Shown: piece by piece, positions 24,309 through 34,215 of the stretch
Position numbering within the stretch: the first letter of the stretch is position 1
How the letters are laid out: the number at the start of each line of letters is the position of its first letter
Source of the DNA: Chloroflexota bacterium
Lineage (GTDB): Bacteria > Chloroflexota > Anaerolineae > Anaerolineales > Villigracilaceae
DNA length: 34,937 nt
NCBI GenBank assembly: GCA_023459215.1
Contig: JAEWVF010000092.1
Span: 1-34,937 of the forward strand
Reading direction: 5' to 3'
Notes under the pieces: model-generated
Database searches by the model: none
Seen by the model: the letters and a program-made list of their open reading frames with translations, nothing else
Told to the model about the DNA's origin: nothing
Position numbers and translations under genes: made by a program

Positions 24309-24391
24309 TGAGAAACCAGTAAAAAGAAATAAGCGTATGGGTGCTCACATCTTCTTTCCCATTTCTTGTTCTTTTACCAATTGGAGTTGCT

Positions 24392-25489
24392 ATGGATGAT
24401 AATTCTCCCGAATCGCTTTCCAAAATTTCATCTTTAGTTCCCGGCTCACACCTTGAGCGGATTTTATATGGCGCGGTAATTCTCATATTGCCCGGACTGG
24501 CCTTTTTTGGCATGAGCGTGGCGAAACCGGATTGGCAATCGGGGAGAATCAACGATTACGCCGCCCTGCTGCTTAATCCGCAAGCTGCCTTGCTATTTTT
24601 CCCGCTGCTGATCTATGCGATTGTTTCGTTGTGGCTGGTGCTGATCAGGCCTGAACGCTTTGATTCATTGTTTGTGGTGCGTTTTGGCATATATACGGGC
24701 ATATTGCTTGCTTTCCAATATATGCTCGTTGCCGCAGTATTTTTTCCGTTTTCCCTGGCCGCCGGGCTTGTTGTTGTCGTTGTCTATTGGCTTGCGAAAA
24801 AGATTGGTCGCCGCTTTGGCGCCTGGGTTGGGATGGTTTTTGTTTTACTGATCTTTTCCCTGGTCCCTGTTGCCATTTTCAGACCGCCATCGGCCTTGAG
24901 CATCGCGGCATTCTGGGAAAGCCTTACCTTTGTTCCGGTTTTTTTCCTGGTTACTATGGCTTCGGCTTCTCCTGTTGTCTGCTTCTTAATCATGTTGTTT
25001 ACCGCTGCGCCGCTTTTCCGTACCCACGATAAACCGCATATCTGGAGCGCCGCTCGCTTTTCCGGCCTGGCAGCTTGGTTGGCGGGTTATACCGCGGCCT
25101 GGGCCTATTCGATTTATCAAATGTTTGAGATGTATAACGCGCTTCCCAAACAACCGCCTTGCTACGTGGTGACCGCTGCCGCGCAAGGGCACCCTGCTTT
25201 TGTCGGCTCCCGGCCTGTCTCGACTTCATCCGGCATTATCTGGGTCAATCGCCAACTCCAGACGCTCAAATGCGCTGAACTGGCTTTGCAGGCGCTCGCG
25301 CCCCGATTGCATCGCCTCGTGCGTTTTGTCTACGATATTGTTGGCCCGGTTTTGGCCCGTCGTCTGACCCATCCACTGCTTGCCGACCTGGCCTATCTGA
25401 CACTCAAACCCGCGGAACTTTTGGCCCGCGTCATTTTGCGCCTGTTGCTCCCCGACTTCAACGCCCAACTCCGCCGCATCTATCGCTAA
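24392..25489 (+). CDS. Polytopic membrane protein B of the MoxR/VWA cluster
   Basis: A 365-residue protein. Start ATG 24392 has a GGAG site six bases upstream; a GTG at 24341 would add 17 residues. The N-terminal two thirds hold six or seven membrane helices (ILYGAVILILPGLAFFGM, ALLFFPLLIYAIVSLWLVL, VGMVFVLLIFSLVPVAIF and others). The last 120 residues are soluble and begin PPCYVVTAAAQGHPAFVGSR, a Cys-aromatic-hydrophobic-Thr-Ala-Ala motif reminiscent of CFIATAAYG sequences (a Cys-based domain of unknown role). No family name is assigned. It lies between the MoxR and DUF5682 genes. The preceding spacer has a partial purine/pyrimidine inverted repeat near 24318 and 24369. Confidence 0.7.
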   Translation: MDDNSPESLSKISSLVPGSHLERILYGAVILILPGLAFFGMSVAKPDWQSGRINDYAALLLNPQAALLFFPLLIYAIVSLWLVLIRPERFDSLFVVRFGIYTGILLAFQYMLVAAVFFPFSLAAGLVVVVVYWLAKKIGRRFGAWVGMVFVLLIFSLVPVAIFRPPSALSIAAFWESLTFVPVFFLVTMASASPVVCFLIMLFTAAPLFRTHDKPHIWSAARFSGLAAWLAGYTAAWAYSIYQMFEMYNALPKQPPCYVVTAAAQGHPAFVGSRPVSTSSGIIWVNRQLQTLKCAELALQALAPRLHRLVRFVYDIVGPVLARRLTHPLLADLAYLTLKPAELLARVILRLLLPDFNAQLRRIYR

Positions 25490-25522
25490 CTTTTTTCTCG
25501 TTTCTCATTCACGCCTTCACTT

Positions 25523-27805
25523 ATGCTCACCCTCCTCGGCATTCGACACCACGGCCCCGGCTCCGCTCGCAGTGTTCGCGCAGAGCTGGAAAAACTGCGC
25601 CCCGACTGCGTCCTGCTCGAAGGCCCGCCGGACGCCGATGCCCTGATTCCGCTCGCCGCCCAAGCGGAGATGACCCCGCCGGTGGCGCTGCTGCTTTACC
25701 TGCCCGATGACCCGCAAAAAGCGGTCTACTACCCCTTTGCCGAGTTCTCCCCCGAGTGGCAGGCCATCCAGTACGCGCTGGCGCATAACATCCCGGTGCG
25801 GTTCATGGATTTGGAGCAGAAGTATCAGTTGGGGAAAGAAGAAACGAGTAATGAGAACAAAGAAACAAGGAACGAGTTGCCACCGGATGACTCGGCCACC
25901 GTTTCTCCCAACTCATTACTCATTTCTCATCATTTCGACCCGTTCACTGCCATTGCCGAAGCCGCCGGATATTCGGATGGCGAACGCTGGTGGGAGCATT
26001 TCGTCGAGCAGCGCCGCGCATCCGGGGATGTTTTCACCGGCATCCTCGAGCTGATGACTGCCCTGCGCGCCGAAGCGGAGAAACTGAACCAGATTGAGCC
26101 AAGAGACCTCGACCCTGGGCTGAGCAGGGACGAAGCCCGCGAAGCCGCCATGCGGACAATCATCCGCGCCGCGCAGGCTGAAGGCCGCCAGAACATTGCT
26201 ATTGTCTGCGGCGCCTGGCACACCCCGGCCCTCGTCCACCTCAACACCGCCAAAGCCGACGAAAAGCTCTTATCCGCTCACATCCGTTTGTCCGCTTCCA
26301 AATCCGCTCCCGTATCCGTTACCTGGGTCCCCTGGACTTACGACCGTCTCGCCCGCCGCTCCGGCTATGGGGCGGGCATCGACTCGCCCGGTTGGTATGA
26401 GCATCTCTGGCAGACTGAAACGCACCTGGTCGAAACCTGGATGGTCAAAGTTGCCCAACTGATGCGCCAGGAAGACCTGGGCATCTCGCCCGCCCATGCC
26501 ATCGAGGCCACGCGCCTGGCCGAAACCCTGGCCGCTCTGCGCGAACGTCCGCTGCCCGGCCTGCCCGAACTGGATGAAGCCATCCAGGCCATTTTCTGCT
26601 TCGGTGACGATGCCCCGATGCGCTTGATTCGCGAAAAGCTGATGATCGGCCAGCGCATGGGCAAAGTGCCGGCCAGCGCGCCGACCGTCCCGCTCCAGCG
26701 CGACATCACCGCCGCCCAAAAACGCACCCGCCTCGAAGCCTCCGCCTCGCCCGAAAGCCTCGACCTCGACCTGCGCAAACCGCTCCTGCTCGAACGCTCG
26801 CAGCTCCTGCACCGGCTCAACCTGCTCGGCATCCCCTGGGGCAGGCTCCAGGCGGGGCGCGCGGCCAAAGGCACCTTCCACGAACTCTGGCAAATCGAGT
26901 GGAAGCCCGAATTCGCCGTCAGCATCATCGAAGCCAGCCTGTGGGGCAACACCGTTCTCGAAGCCGCCACCAACAAGGTCAACGCCGAAGCTGCCCGCGC
27001 CGCCGAATTGCCCACGCTCACATCCCTGGTCGAGGCCGCGCTCCTGGCCGATTTGGCGGAATCCATTCCCGGCTTGATGAGCCGCGTCCAATCCCTGGCT
27101 GCCGCCAGCGCCGACATCCCGCACCTGATGGACGCCCTGCCGCCGCTCATCAACGTCACCCGCTACGGCAATGTCCGCCAGACCGATACCGCCCTCGTCC
27201 GCCATGTGGTCGATGAACTCATCACCCGCATCTGCGTTGGCCTGCCGGCGGCCTGTTCCGGCCTTGATGATGAGGCTGCCCAGGAAATGTTCGCGCGCAT
27301 CAAAGCGGTTCATGGGGGGATGTCCCTGCTGGAAGATTCCCCGCACGCGCAAAGCTGGTTGCGCACCCTGGGCCTGCTCGCCGCGCCCTCCGCCGGACAC
27401 GGACTCACCCGTGGGCTTGCCTCCCGTTTCATCTACGACGCCCACGCCGACGAGGAAACCGCCAAGCGGATGAGCCTGGCCCTTTCTCCCGGCACACCTG
27501 CCGCCCAGTCGGCTGCCTGGGTGCAGGGATTCCTGCACAGCGGCGGCCAGGCCCTAATTCACGACCCCGGCCTGTGGCGTTTGCTCGACGAGTGGGTTTT
27601 GTCGCTGCCTGAAGCCTTGTTCACCAGCCTGCTGCCGCTCCTGCGCCGCACCTTCAGCACCTTCCCGGCCCCCGAACGCCGCCAAATCGGCGAACTCGCC
27701 AAAAGCGGCGGACGAATCGCATCAGCGGCTGGCGAACTTGAAATTGACCCGGTGCGTGCAGAGAAAGCGCTGGCATTGGTTCATCTTATTTTGGGAAAAG
27801 AGTAA
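25523..27805 (+). CDS. DUF5682 protein (YehM-like), TraB/ChaN-type N-terminus
   Basis: A 760-residue protein matching E. coli YehM in size and neighbourhood. It starts LTLLGIRHHGPGSARSVRAEL and continues LRPDCVLLEGPPDADALIP and IAIVCGAWHTPALV, a layout resembling TraB/ChaN (Tiki-like) folds, where His and Glu residues could bind metal and support a hydrolase activity; this is inference. The rest is helical with no membrane segment. Residues about 105-138 are translated from an inverted-repeat insert (25841-25926) and are probably absent in relatives. Its stop lies at the left arm of a second repeat. Confidence 0.83.
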   Translation: MLTLLGIRHHGPGSARSVRAELEKLRPDCVLLEGPPDADALIPLAAQAEMTPPVALLLYLPDDPQKAVYYPFAEFSPEWQAIQYALAHNIPVRFMDLEQKYQLGKEETSNENKETRNELPPDDSATVSPNSLLISHHFDPFTAIAEAAGYSDGERWWEHFVEQRRASGDVFTGILELMTALRAEAEKLNQIEPRDLDPGLSRDEAREAAMRTIIRAAQAEGRQNIAIVCGAWHTPALVHLNTAKADEKLLSAHIRLSASKSAPVSVTWVPWTYDRLARRSGYGAGIDSPGWYEHLWQTETHLVETWMVKVAQLMRQEDLGISPAHAIEATRLAETLAALRERPLPGLPELDEAIQAIFCFGDDAPMRLIREKLMIGQRMGKVPASAPTVPLQRDITAAQKRTRLEASASPESLDLDLRKPLLLERSQLLHRLNLLGIPWGRLQAGRAAKGTFHELWQIEWKPEFAVSIIEASLWGNTVLEAATNKVNAEAARAAELPTLTSLVEAALLADLAESIPGLMSRVQSLAAASADIPHLMDALPPLINVTRYGNVRQTDTALVRHVVDELITRICVGLPAACSGLDDEAAQEMFARIKAVHGGMSLLEDSPHAQSWLRTLGLLAAPSAGHGLTRGLASRFIYDAHADEETAKRMSLALSPGTPAAQSAAWVQGFLHSGGQALIHDPGLWRLLDEWVLSLPEALFTSLLPLLRRTFSTFPAPERRQIGELAKSGGRIASAAGELEIDPVRAEKALALVHLILGKE
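25841..25926. repeat. Inverted repeat inserted in-frame in the DUF5682 gene
   Basis: GAAACGAGTAATGAGAAC (25841-25858) pairs with CAACTCATTACTCATTTC (25909-25926) at 15 of 18 positions. The insert keeps the reading frame and adds a polar segment (EETSNENKETRNE...SPNSLLISHH). Confidence 0.7.
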
Positions 27806-27856
27806 TGAGAAAGAAGAAAAGAGAAACAAGGTATGGTTATCGATAACTCATCACTC
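27800..27856. repeat. Inverted repeat spanning the DUF5682 stop and the VWA start
   Basis: GAGTAATGAG (27800-27809) pairs with CTCATCACTC (27847-27856) with one mismatch. The flanking GAAACAAGG and ACTCATTTCTC relate it to the element at 25841-25926. Confidence 0.6.
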
Positions 27857-29029
27857 ATTTCTCCTGACTCATCATCTGAACGTCTCCGTCGCTGGCGGCT
27901 GATGCTTGGCGGCGAGGCCGACGGCACCGATTTTGCCCTGAGCGGCGCATTCGACCAGGGCATGGATAAAACCCTGGCGGAGCTATACGCCGAAGGGAAA
28001 AAATCCGGGCGCGGCGAAACGCGCCTGAGCGTGGCGCGCTGGCTGGGCGATATTCGCAGCTACTTCCCGGCCTCGGTTGTGCAGGTGATGCAGAAAGATG
28101 CCCTCGAACGATTAAACCTGCGCCAGATGCTGCTCCAGCCCGAAATGCTCGAAGCCGTCACGCCGGATATTCATCTGGTTTCCACCATTCTTTCGCTCAA
28201 CAAGGTAATCCCCGAAAAAACCAAAGAAACCGCCCGAATGGTGGTGCGCAAACTGGTCGAGGAACTGGAGAAAAAGCTGGCAGGCCCGCTGCGTCAGGCG
28301 GTGCTGGGTAGTCTTAACCGCGCCGTGCGCAACCGCCGTCCGCGCCACGCCGATATCGACTGGAACCGCACCATCCGCGCCAACCTGAAAAACTACCAGC
28401 CCGAGTACAAAACCATCATCCCCGAAACGCGCATCGGCTACGGGCGCAAGAAAACCAGCTCCAGCCTGCGCGACATCATCCTGTGCGTCGACCAGAGCGG
28501 CTCGATGGCCTCCTCGGTGGTTTACGCCTCCATTTGCGCCGCGGTGCTGGCCTCCATTTCGGCGGTGCGCACCTCGCTGGTGATTTTCGACACCCACATT
28601 GTCGATTTGACCCCCGAATTACAGGACCCGGTCGAGGTTTTGTTTGGCACCCAGTTGGGCGGCGGCAATGACATCGAGTTGGCGCTGGCGTACTGTCAGG
28701 GGTTGGTGCGCACGCCCCAGGATACCATCCTGGTTTTGGTCAGCGATTTGTTCGAGGAAGAAAACAGGCTCAAAATCCTGCGCCGGGCGGCCTCATTGGT
28801 CAATTCGGGAGTGCAGGTTATCACCCTGCTGGCGCTCAGCGACCAGGGCCGACCTTCTTACGATCACCGCATCGCGGCTGAATTTACTGCGCTCGGCATC
28901 CCCTGCTTTGCCTGCACCCCCGACCAGTTCCCCGACCTGATGGCTGCGGCGATTAAGCGCGAAAACATCCAGCAGTGGGCGGCCGGCGAGGGAATTGTCA
29001 CCGCCCGGGCAGAGTGGCAGCCAAAGTAA
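27833..29029 (+). CDS. VWA/CoxE-like protein (YehP-like), MoxR partner
   Basis: A 398-residue protein. The C-terminal half is a von Willebrand A domain with the metal site D-Q-S-G-S (220-224, LCVDQSGSMASSVVYAS), the TQLGGGNDIELAL loop carrying the MIDAS Thr/Asp equivalents, and ILVLVSDLFEE. The N-terminal half is helical (SERLRRWRLMLGGEADG onward; ARMVVRKLVEELEKKL). VWA proteins of this kind are adaptors or clients of MoxR ATPases. The first residues MVIDNSSLISPDSSS come from a dispersed repeat and the ATG lacks a normal ribosome site, so the true start could lie downstream. It is the last gene of the cluster; the stop is followed by an opposite-strand gene after 3 bp. Confidence 0.88.
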   Translation: MVIDNSSLISPDSSSERLRRWRLMLGGEADGTDFALSGAFDQGMDKTLAELYAEGKKSGRGETRLSVARWLGDIRSYFPASVVQVMQKDALERLNLRQMLLQPEMLEAVTPDIHLVSTILSLNKVIPEKTKETARMVVRKLVEELEKKLAGPLRQAVLGSLNRAVRNRRPRHADIDWNRTIRANLKNYQPEYKTIIPETRIGYGRKKTSSSLRDIILCVDQSGSMASSVVYASICAAVLASISAVRTSLVIFDTHIVDLTPELQDPVEVLFGTQLGGGNDIELALAYCQGLVRTPQDTILVLVSDLFEEENRLKILRRAASLVNSGVQVITLLALSDQGRPSYDHRIAAEFTALGIPCFACTPDQFPDLMAAAIKRENIQQWAAGEGIVTARAEWQPK

Positions 29030-29032
29030 AAT

Positions 29033-29830
29033 TTATCCGCTCAGCTTGACGAGCAAAGCCTCGGCTGGTCGGGGATATTGGTTGCTGGCTTGGATCTTTT
29101 CGCCGAAGATGGCTTTTTGCGGACAGTGATTGAAACAGGCCCAGCAGCCTTTGCATTTTTCCGGGGTGAATGCTGGCATGGGGGCGGCATCGATAATCGC
29201 GCCATACTGACAGGCCTGTAGACAGGTGCCGCACTGGTTGCACAAAACCGGGTCGATGCTCAAAAATTCCATTTCTCGACGTATTTTGGATTCGGCATAA
29301 GGCTGAATCAGGCGGCTGAACAAGTCAAGCTTGATTTTTACGTTTTTGGGCGGCATCCCGGCGCTTAACTTTTCGAGTTGCTCTCCCAACCGGGTGCAGA
29401 AAGCGTTGAATTCGTTCAGTTCTTTTGGGGTCGGTGCTTCCAGACTGTGCCAGCCTTTGGCGATGTAGGGCGGGTAACTTTCAGGCATGTGAAATGAGTA
29501 ACCGCCAAAAACATTGAATCCTTTGCTTGCAAGGATTTGGCCCATTTTGTAGAGCGCCTGCCCGGCCATGACTCCAAACGTGTTCAAGACGAAAGCTGGT
29601 TTGCCGGTTTGGGGTGGCAGGCTTCCCAGGAATTGTTCAAAAAAAGGCGGCAAGGCCAGGTAATACGTCCAACTGGCGAAACCGACCACGGCATAGGATG
29701 CAAGATTGGGCGGGTTGCCCGTGGTAATATCGAATAAATCCCAGTCGACCTGATTCAGTTTTTGGCTCAAAAAGCGGCAGGCCAGGGCCGTGTTCCCGGA
29801 TTGGGAGTGGTAGCAGAGCAGACCTTTCAT
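29033..29830 (-). CDS. EFR1-type flavodoxin with two 4Fe-4S clusters
   Basis: A 265-residue cytoplasmic electron carrier. Residues 1-150 are flavodoxin-like (MKGLLCYHSQSGNTALACRF, FMN phosphate loop SQSGNT; VVGFASWTYYLALPPFFEQFL). The C-terminus has two 4Fe-4S motifs: C-NQ-C-GT-C-LQA-C and C-KG-C-WA-C-FNH-CP. This is the layout of EFR1-family ferrodoxins. The ATG at 29830 is chosen for the GAGGTG site 4 bp upstream; the frame is open to 29938. It is probably single-gene, and its 3' end almost touches the VWA gene on the other strand. The substrate is unknown. Confidence 0.87.
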   Translation of the reverse strand: MKGLLCYHSQSGNTALACRFLSQKLNQVDWDLFDITTGNPPNLASYAVVGFASWTYYLALPPFFEQFLGSLPPQTGKPAFVLNTFGVMAGQALYKMGQILASKGFNVFGGYSFHMPESYPPYIAKGWHSLEAPTPKELNEFNAFCTRLGEQLEKLSAGMPPKNVKIKLDLFSRLIQPYAESKIRREMEFLSIDPVLCNQCGTCLQACQYGAIIDAAPMPAFTPEKCKGCWACFNHCPQKAIFGEKIQASNQYPRPAEALLVKLSG

Positions 29831-29879
29831 GTTCACCTCGGTTGATTGAAAAGATGACCCGCGTGCGGGCGTTTCTTTC

Positions 29880-29912
29880 AGTATAAAACCCTGGTGTACT
29901 ATGGGAGAGTTA
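29880..29912 (-). promoter_or_regulatory. Conserved 26-bp box plus -10 upstream of the EFR1 gene
   Basis: The box at 29887-29912 matches 24 of 26 bases of 32691-32716. On the minus strand it reads TAACTCTCCCAT...ACACCAGGGTT and is followed one base later by TATACT (29885-29880), a good -10. No normal -35 is present, so the box may replace it. Confidence 0.5.
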
Positions 29913-29950
29913 AAAAGAGATCCCCCGAAGCTTGCCAACCTTCGGGGGAT
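29910..29950 (-). terminator. Terminator downstream of the uvrA-like gene
   Basis: ATCCCCCGAAG (29920-29930) pairs perfectly with CTTCGGGGGAT (29940-29950). On the minus strand the stem is followed by CTCTTTTTA. It lies about 160 bp beyond the uvrA-like stop, after the repeat element. Confidence 0.7.
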
Positions 29951-29964
29951 TTTGAATTAGAACT

Positions 29965-30102
29965 TATCCGAAAATGATTACATCTGTTGGTCATGTCACC
30001 TCGAAGGAGCGCTTTTCAGCGACTGAGAGGTCTTTACCAATGGAAAAAGATGTCTCGCCGCAAAGCGGCTTGACATGACAAGCCTCTCCTAATTTTCGGA
30101 TA
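29965..30102. mobile_element. MITE-like element with terminal inverted repeats and a REP-like core
   Basis: TATCCGAAAAT (29965-29975) and ATTTTCGGATA (30092-30102) are perfect 11-bp terminal inverted repeats. Inside, 29990-30079 is the third REP-like copy (GTCATGTCA...CTCGAAGGAGCGC...TGACATGAC). The element is 138 bp, non-coding and fills the spacer after the uvrA-like gene. No clear target duplication was found. Confidence 0.55.
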
Positions 30103-30107
30103 GATAC

Positions 30108-32645
<2,538 letters not shown>

Positions 32646-32683
32646 GGATTCTCCTGAATGAATGGAATTGGTTTACCTATTCC

Positions 32684-32716
32684 ATTGTAGAACCCTGGTG
32701 TGCAATGGGAGAGTTA
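32684..32716 (-). promoter_or_regulatory. Conserved 26-bp box plus -10 upstream of uvrA2
   Basis: The box at 32691-32716 is nearly identical to 29887-29912 and is followed, with the same spacing, by TACAAT (32689-32684). It lies about 45 bp before the ATG. Confidence 0.5.
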
Positions 32717-32869
32717 GAAAATGCTATAAACACCAGAAGGCTTTTTGATGTTAGCTTTAGAAAAACTATCCGCCCAATTTTCTATCTTCATTTCGCCATA
32801 AATTACAGACACCAGCCTATGCTATACTTAATATGGTAACACTAGTTCATACACCGAAAGAGAGCCGCC

Positions 32870-34015
32870 ATGAAACTGGTTAAGTTCACTTATTCCCAAT
32901 TTGAAAATCATCCAGATGAATGGGTTATTAAAGATTTTACGCTTGGGGATATTAATCTAATCGTGGGTAGTAATGCCACAGGAAAAACCAGAACGCTCAA
33001 CGTAATTCGTGGTCTGGCTGACTTGGTATCAGAAGTTGAAACCTTACAATGGCAAGATGGCAAATATGAAGCTGAGTTTTTAAATAGTGTTGAGACTATG
33101 AAGTACAATCTTGAGTACCACAATGGTAATGTGGCATTTGAACAACTTGCGATTGGTTCACAAATTTATCTCAACAGGGGTGAAAAAGGGGTTGGTGAAA
33201 TTTTTGCTCAGCAATTAAATCAAAGGATTCAATTTCAATCACCCGCAAACCGAGTGGCAGTATTTGCCAAACGCGATGAAATTCAACATCCCTTTTTGGA
33301 AAAATTGTATAGTTGGGGCAAGGGGTTGTTACGTTATGATTTTGGAACAACCATGGGGCGAGATTTATTAGCATTGCAACCAAATAATGATGCCAATACT
33401 GTTCCCGATGTCAATCCAAGAGATACCCAAAAAGCTGTAGAGTTTTTTCACCGAGGGCAGGAAAAATTTGGAGAGCAATTTATCCAGGCAGTCATTCATG
33501 ATATGGCTCAGATTGGCTATGAACTAACCCAAATAGGAGTAGCAATTCCGCCCGGAGTAAAAGTTAAGTCCACAATTGGTAATTTAGATGTTAACCCAAT
33601 CGCTTTATTCATTGAGGAAAATGGCATTCAAGATAAAATCTATCAAACCAGTATCTCACAAGGCATGTTTCGGGCGCTTTCTATTTTGATTCAATTTAAC
33701 TATGCCTTCTTTGCCAGCGAACCGAGTTGTATTTTGATTGATGATATTGGCGAAGGGTTGGATTTCAGGAGATCATCCTCCTTGATCAAACTTTTAATTG
33801 AAAAGGTAAAACAAACATCCGCCCAGCTTATCATGACCACCAATGACCGATTTGTGATGAATAATGTCCCGCTCGAATACTGGATATTGCTGGAAAGACA
33901 AGGCTCCGAAATTATCAGCCATAACTACCGCAATTCAAAACAAATGTTTGATGATTTTGAATTAACTGGGCTGAATAACTTCGATCTTTTCTCGATCAAC
34001 TACTACAAGCGCTAA
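32870..34015 (+). CDS. ABC/SMC-type ATPase, probable ATPase of a defence pair
   Basis: A 381-residue protein of the AAA_15/AAA_21 (OLD/RecF-like) group. Walker A GSNATGKT (33-40), a signature-like SISQGMFRALSILIQF near residue 261, Walker B SCILIDDIGEGLD near 286-298, and a switch segment LIMTTNDRFVMNNV. Such ATPases with a following TOPRIM or nuclease gene form anti-phage systems (for example OLD, PARIS and AbiL-like pairs); the effector here is the next, broken gene 5 bp on. Base composition is much more AT-rich than the uvrA and SUF genes, a sign of transfer. The ATPase family is clear; the defence role is inference. Confidence 0.78.
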   Translation: MKLVKFTYSQFENHPDEWVIKDFTLGDINLIVGSNATGKTRTLNVIRGLADLVSEVETLQWQDGKYEAEFLNSVETMKYNLEYHNGNVAFEQLAIGSQIYLNRGEKGVGEIFAQQLNQRIQFQSPANRVAVFAKRDEIQHPFLEKLYSWGKGLLRYDFGTTMGRDLLALQPNNDANTVPDVNPRDTQKAVEFFHRGQEKFGEQFIQAVIHDMAQIGYELTQIGVAIPPGVKVKSTIGNLDVNPIALFIEENGIQDKIYQTSISQGMFRALSILIQFNYAFFASEPSCILIDDIGEGLDFRRSSSLIKLLIEKVKQTSAQLIMTTNDRFVMNNVPLEYWILLERQGSEIISHNYRNSKQMFDDFELTGLNNFDLFSINYYKR

Positions 34016-34020
34016 CGCCC

Positions 34021-34215
34021 ATGAAAAAAATCGCCATTTTCACCGAAGGTCAAGGTGAATTAATTTTCATGCGCTGGTTGTTACCAGGCGTTTTGGGATA
34101 TGAAAATGTCAGCTTTGAGTGTATGGAACTCTATTCTGACCAGATCCAAACCGTTCCCTATAAATATTCTCCAACCAATCCTTTGTTACCGTACATCTGG
34201 GATCAAGAAACCTGA
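34021..34215 (+). pseudogene. Truncated TOPRIM/DUF4276-like effector, interrupted by IS4-family element
   Basis: The first 50-55 residues, MKKIAIFTEGQGELIFMRWL then LPGVLGYENVSFECMELY, have the shape of a TOPRIM-like start (hydrophobic strand, TEGxGE with the catalytic-type Glu, then helix), as in DUF4276 and related effectors. Around codon 56 the reading enters the insertion sequence and stops at 34215 (PYIWDQET). A full protein of this class is usually near 200 residues. It is separated from the ATPase gene by 5 bp. The rest may lie beyond the insertion, outside the window. Confidence 0.65.

Noticed and set aside
26270..27538. 422-codon open frame on the minus strand opposite the DUF5682 gene
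   Set aside because: It is an antisense shadow in GC-rich DNA; its composition is Gly/Ala/Arg-rich without domains, while the plus strand has a recognised long protein.
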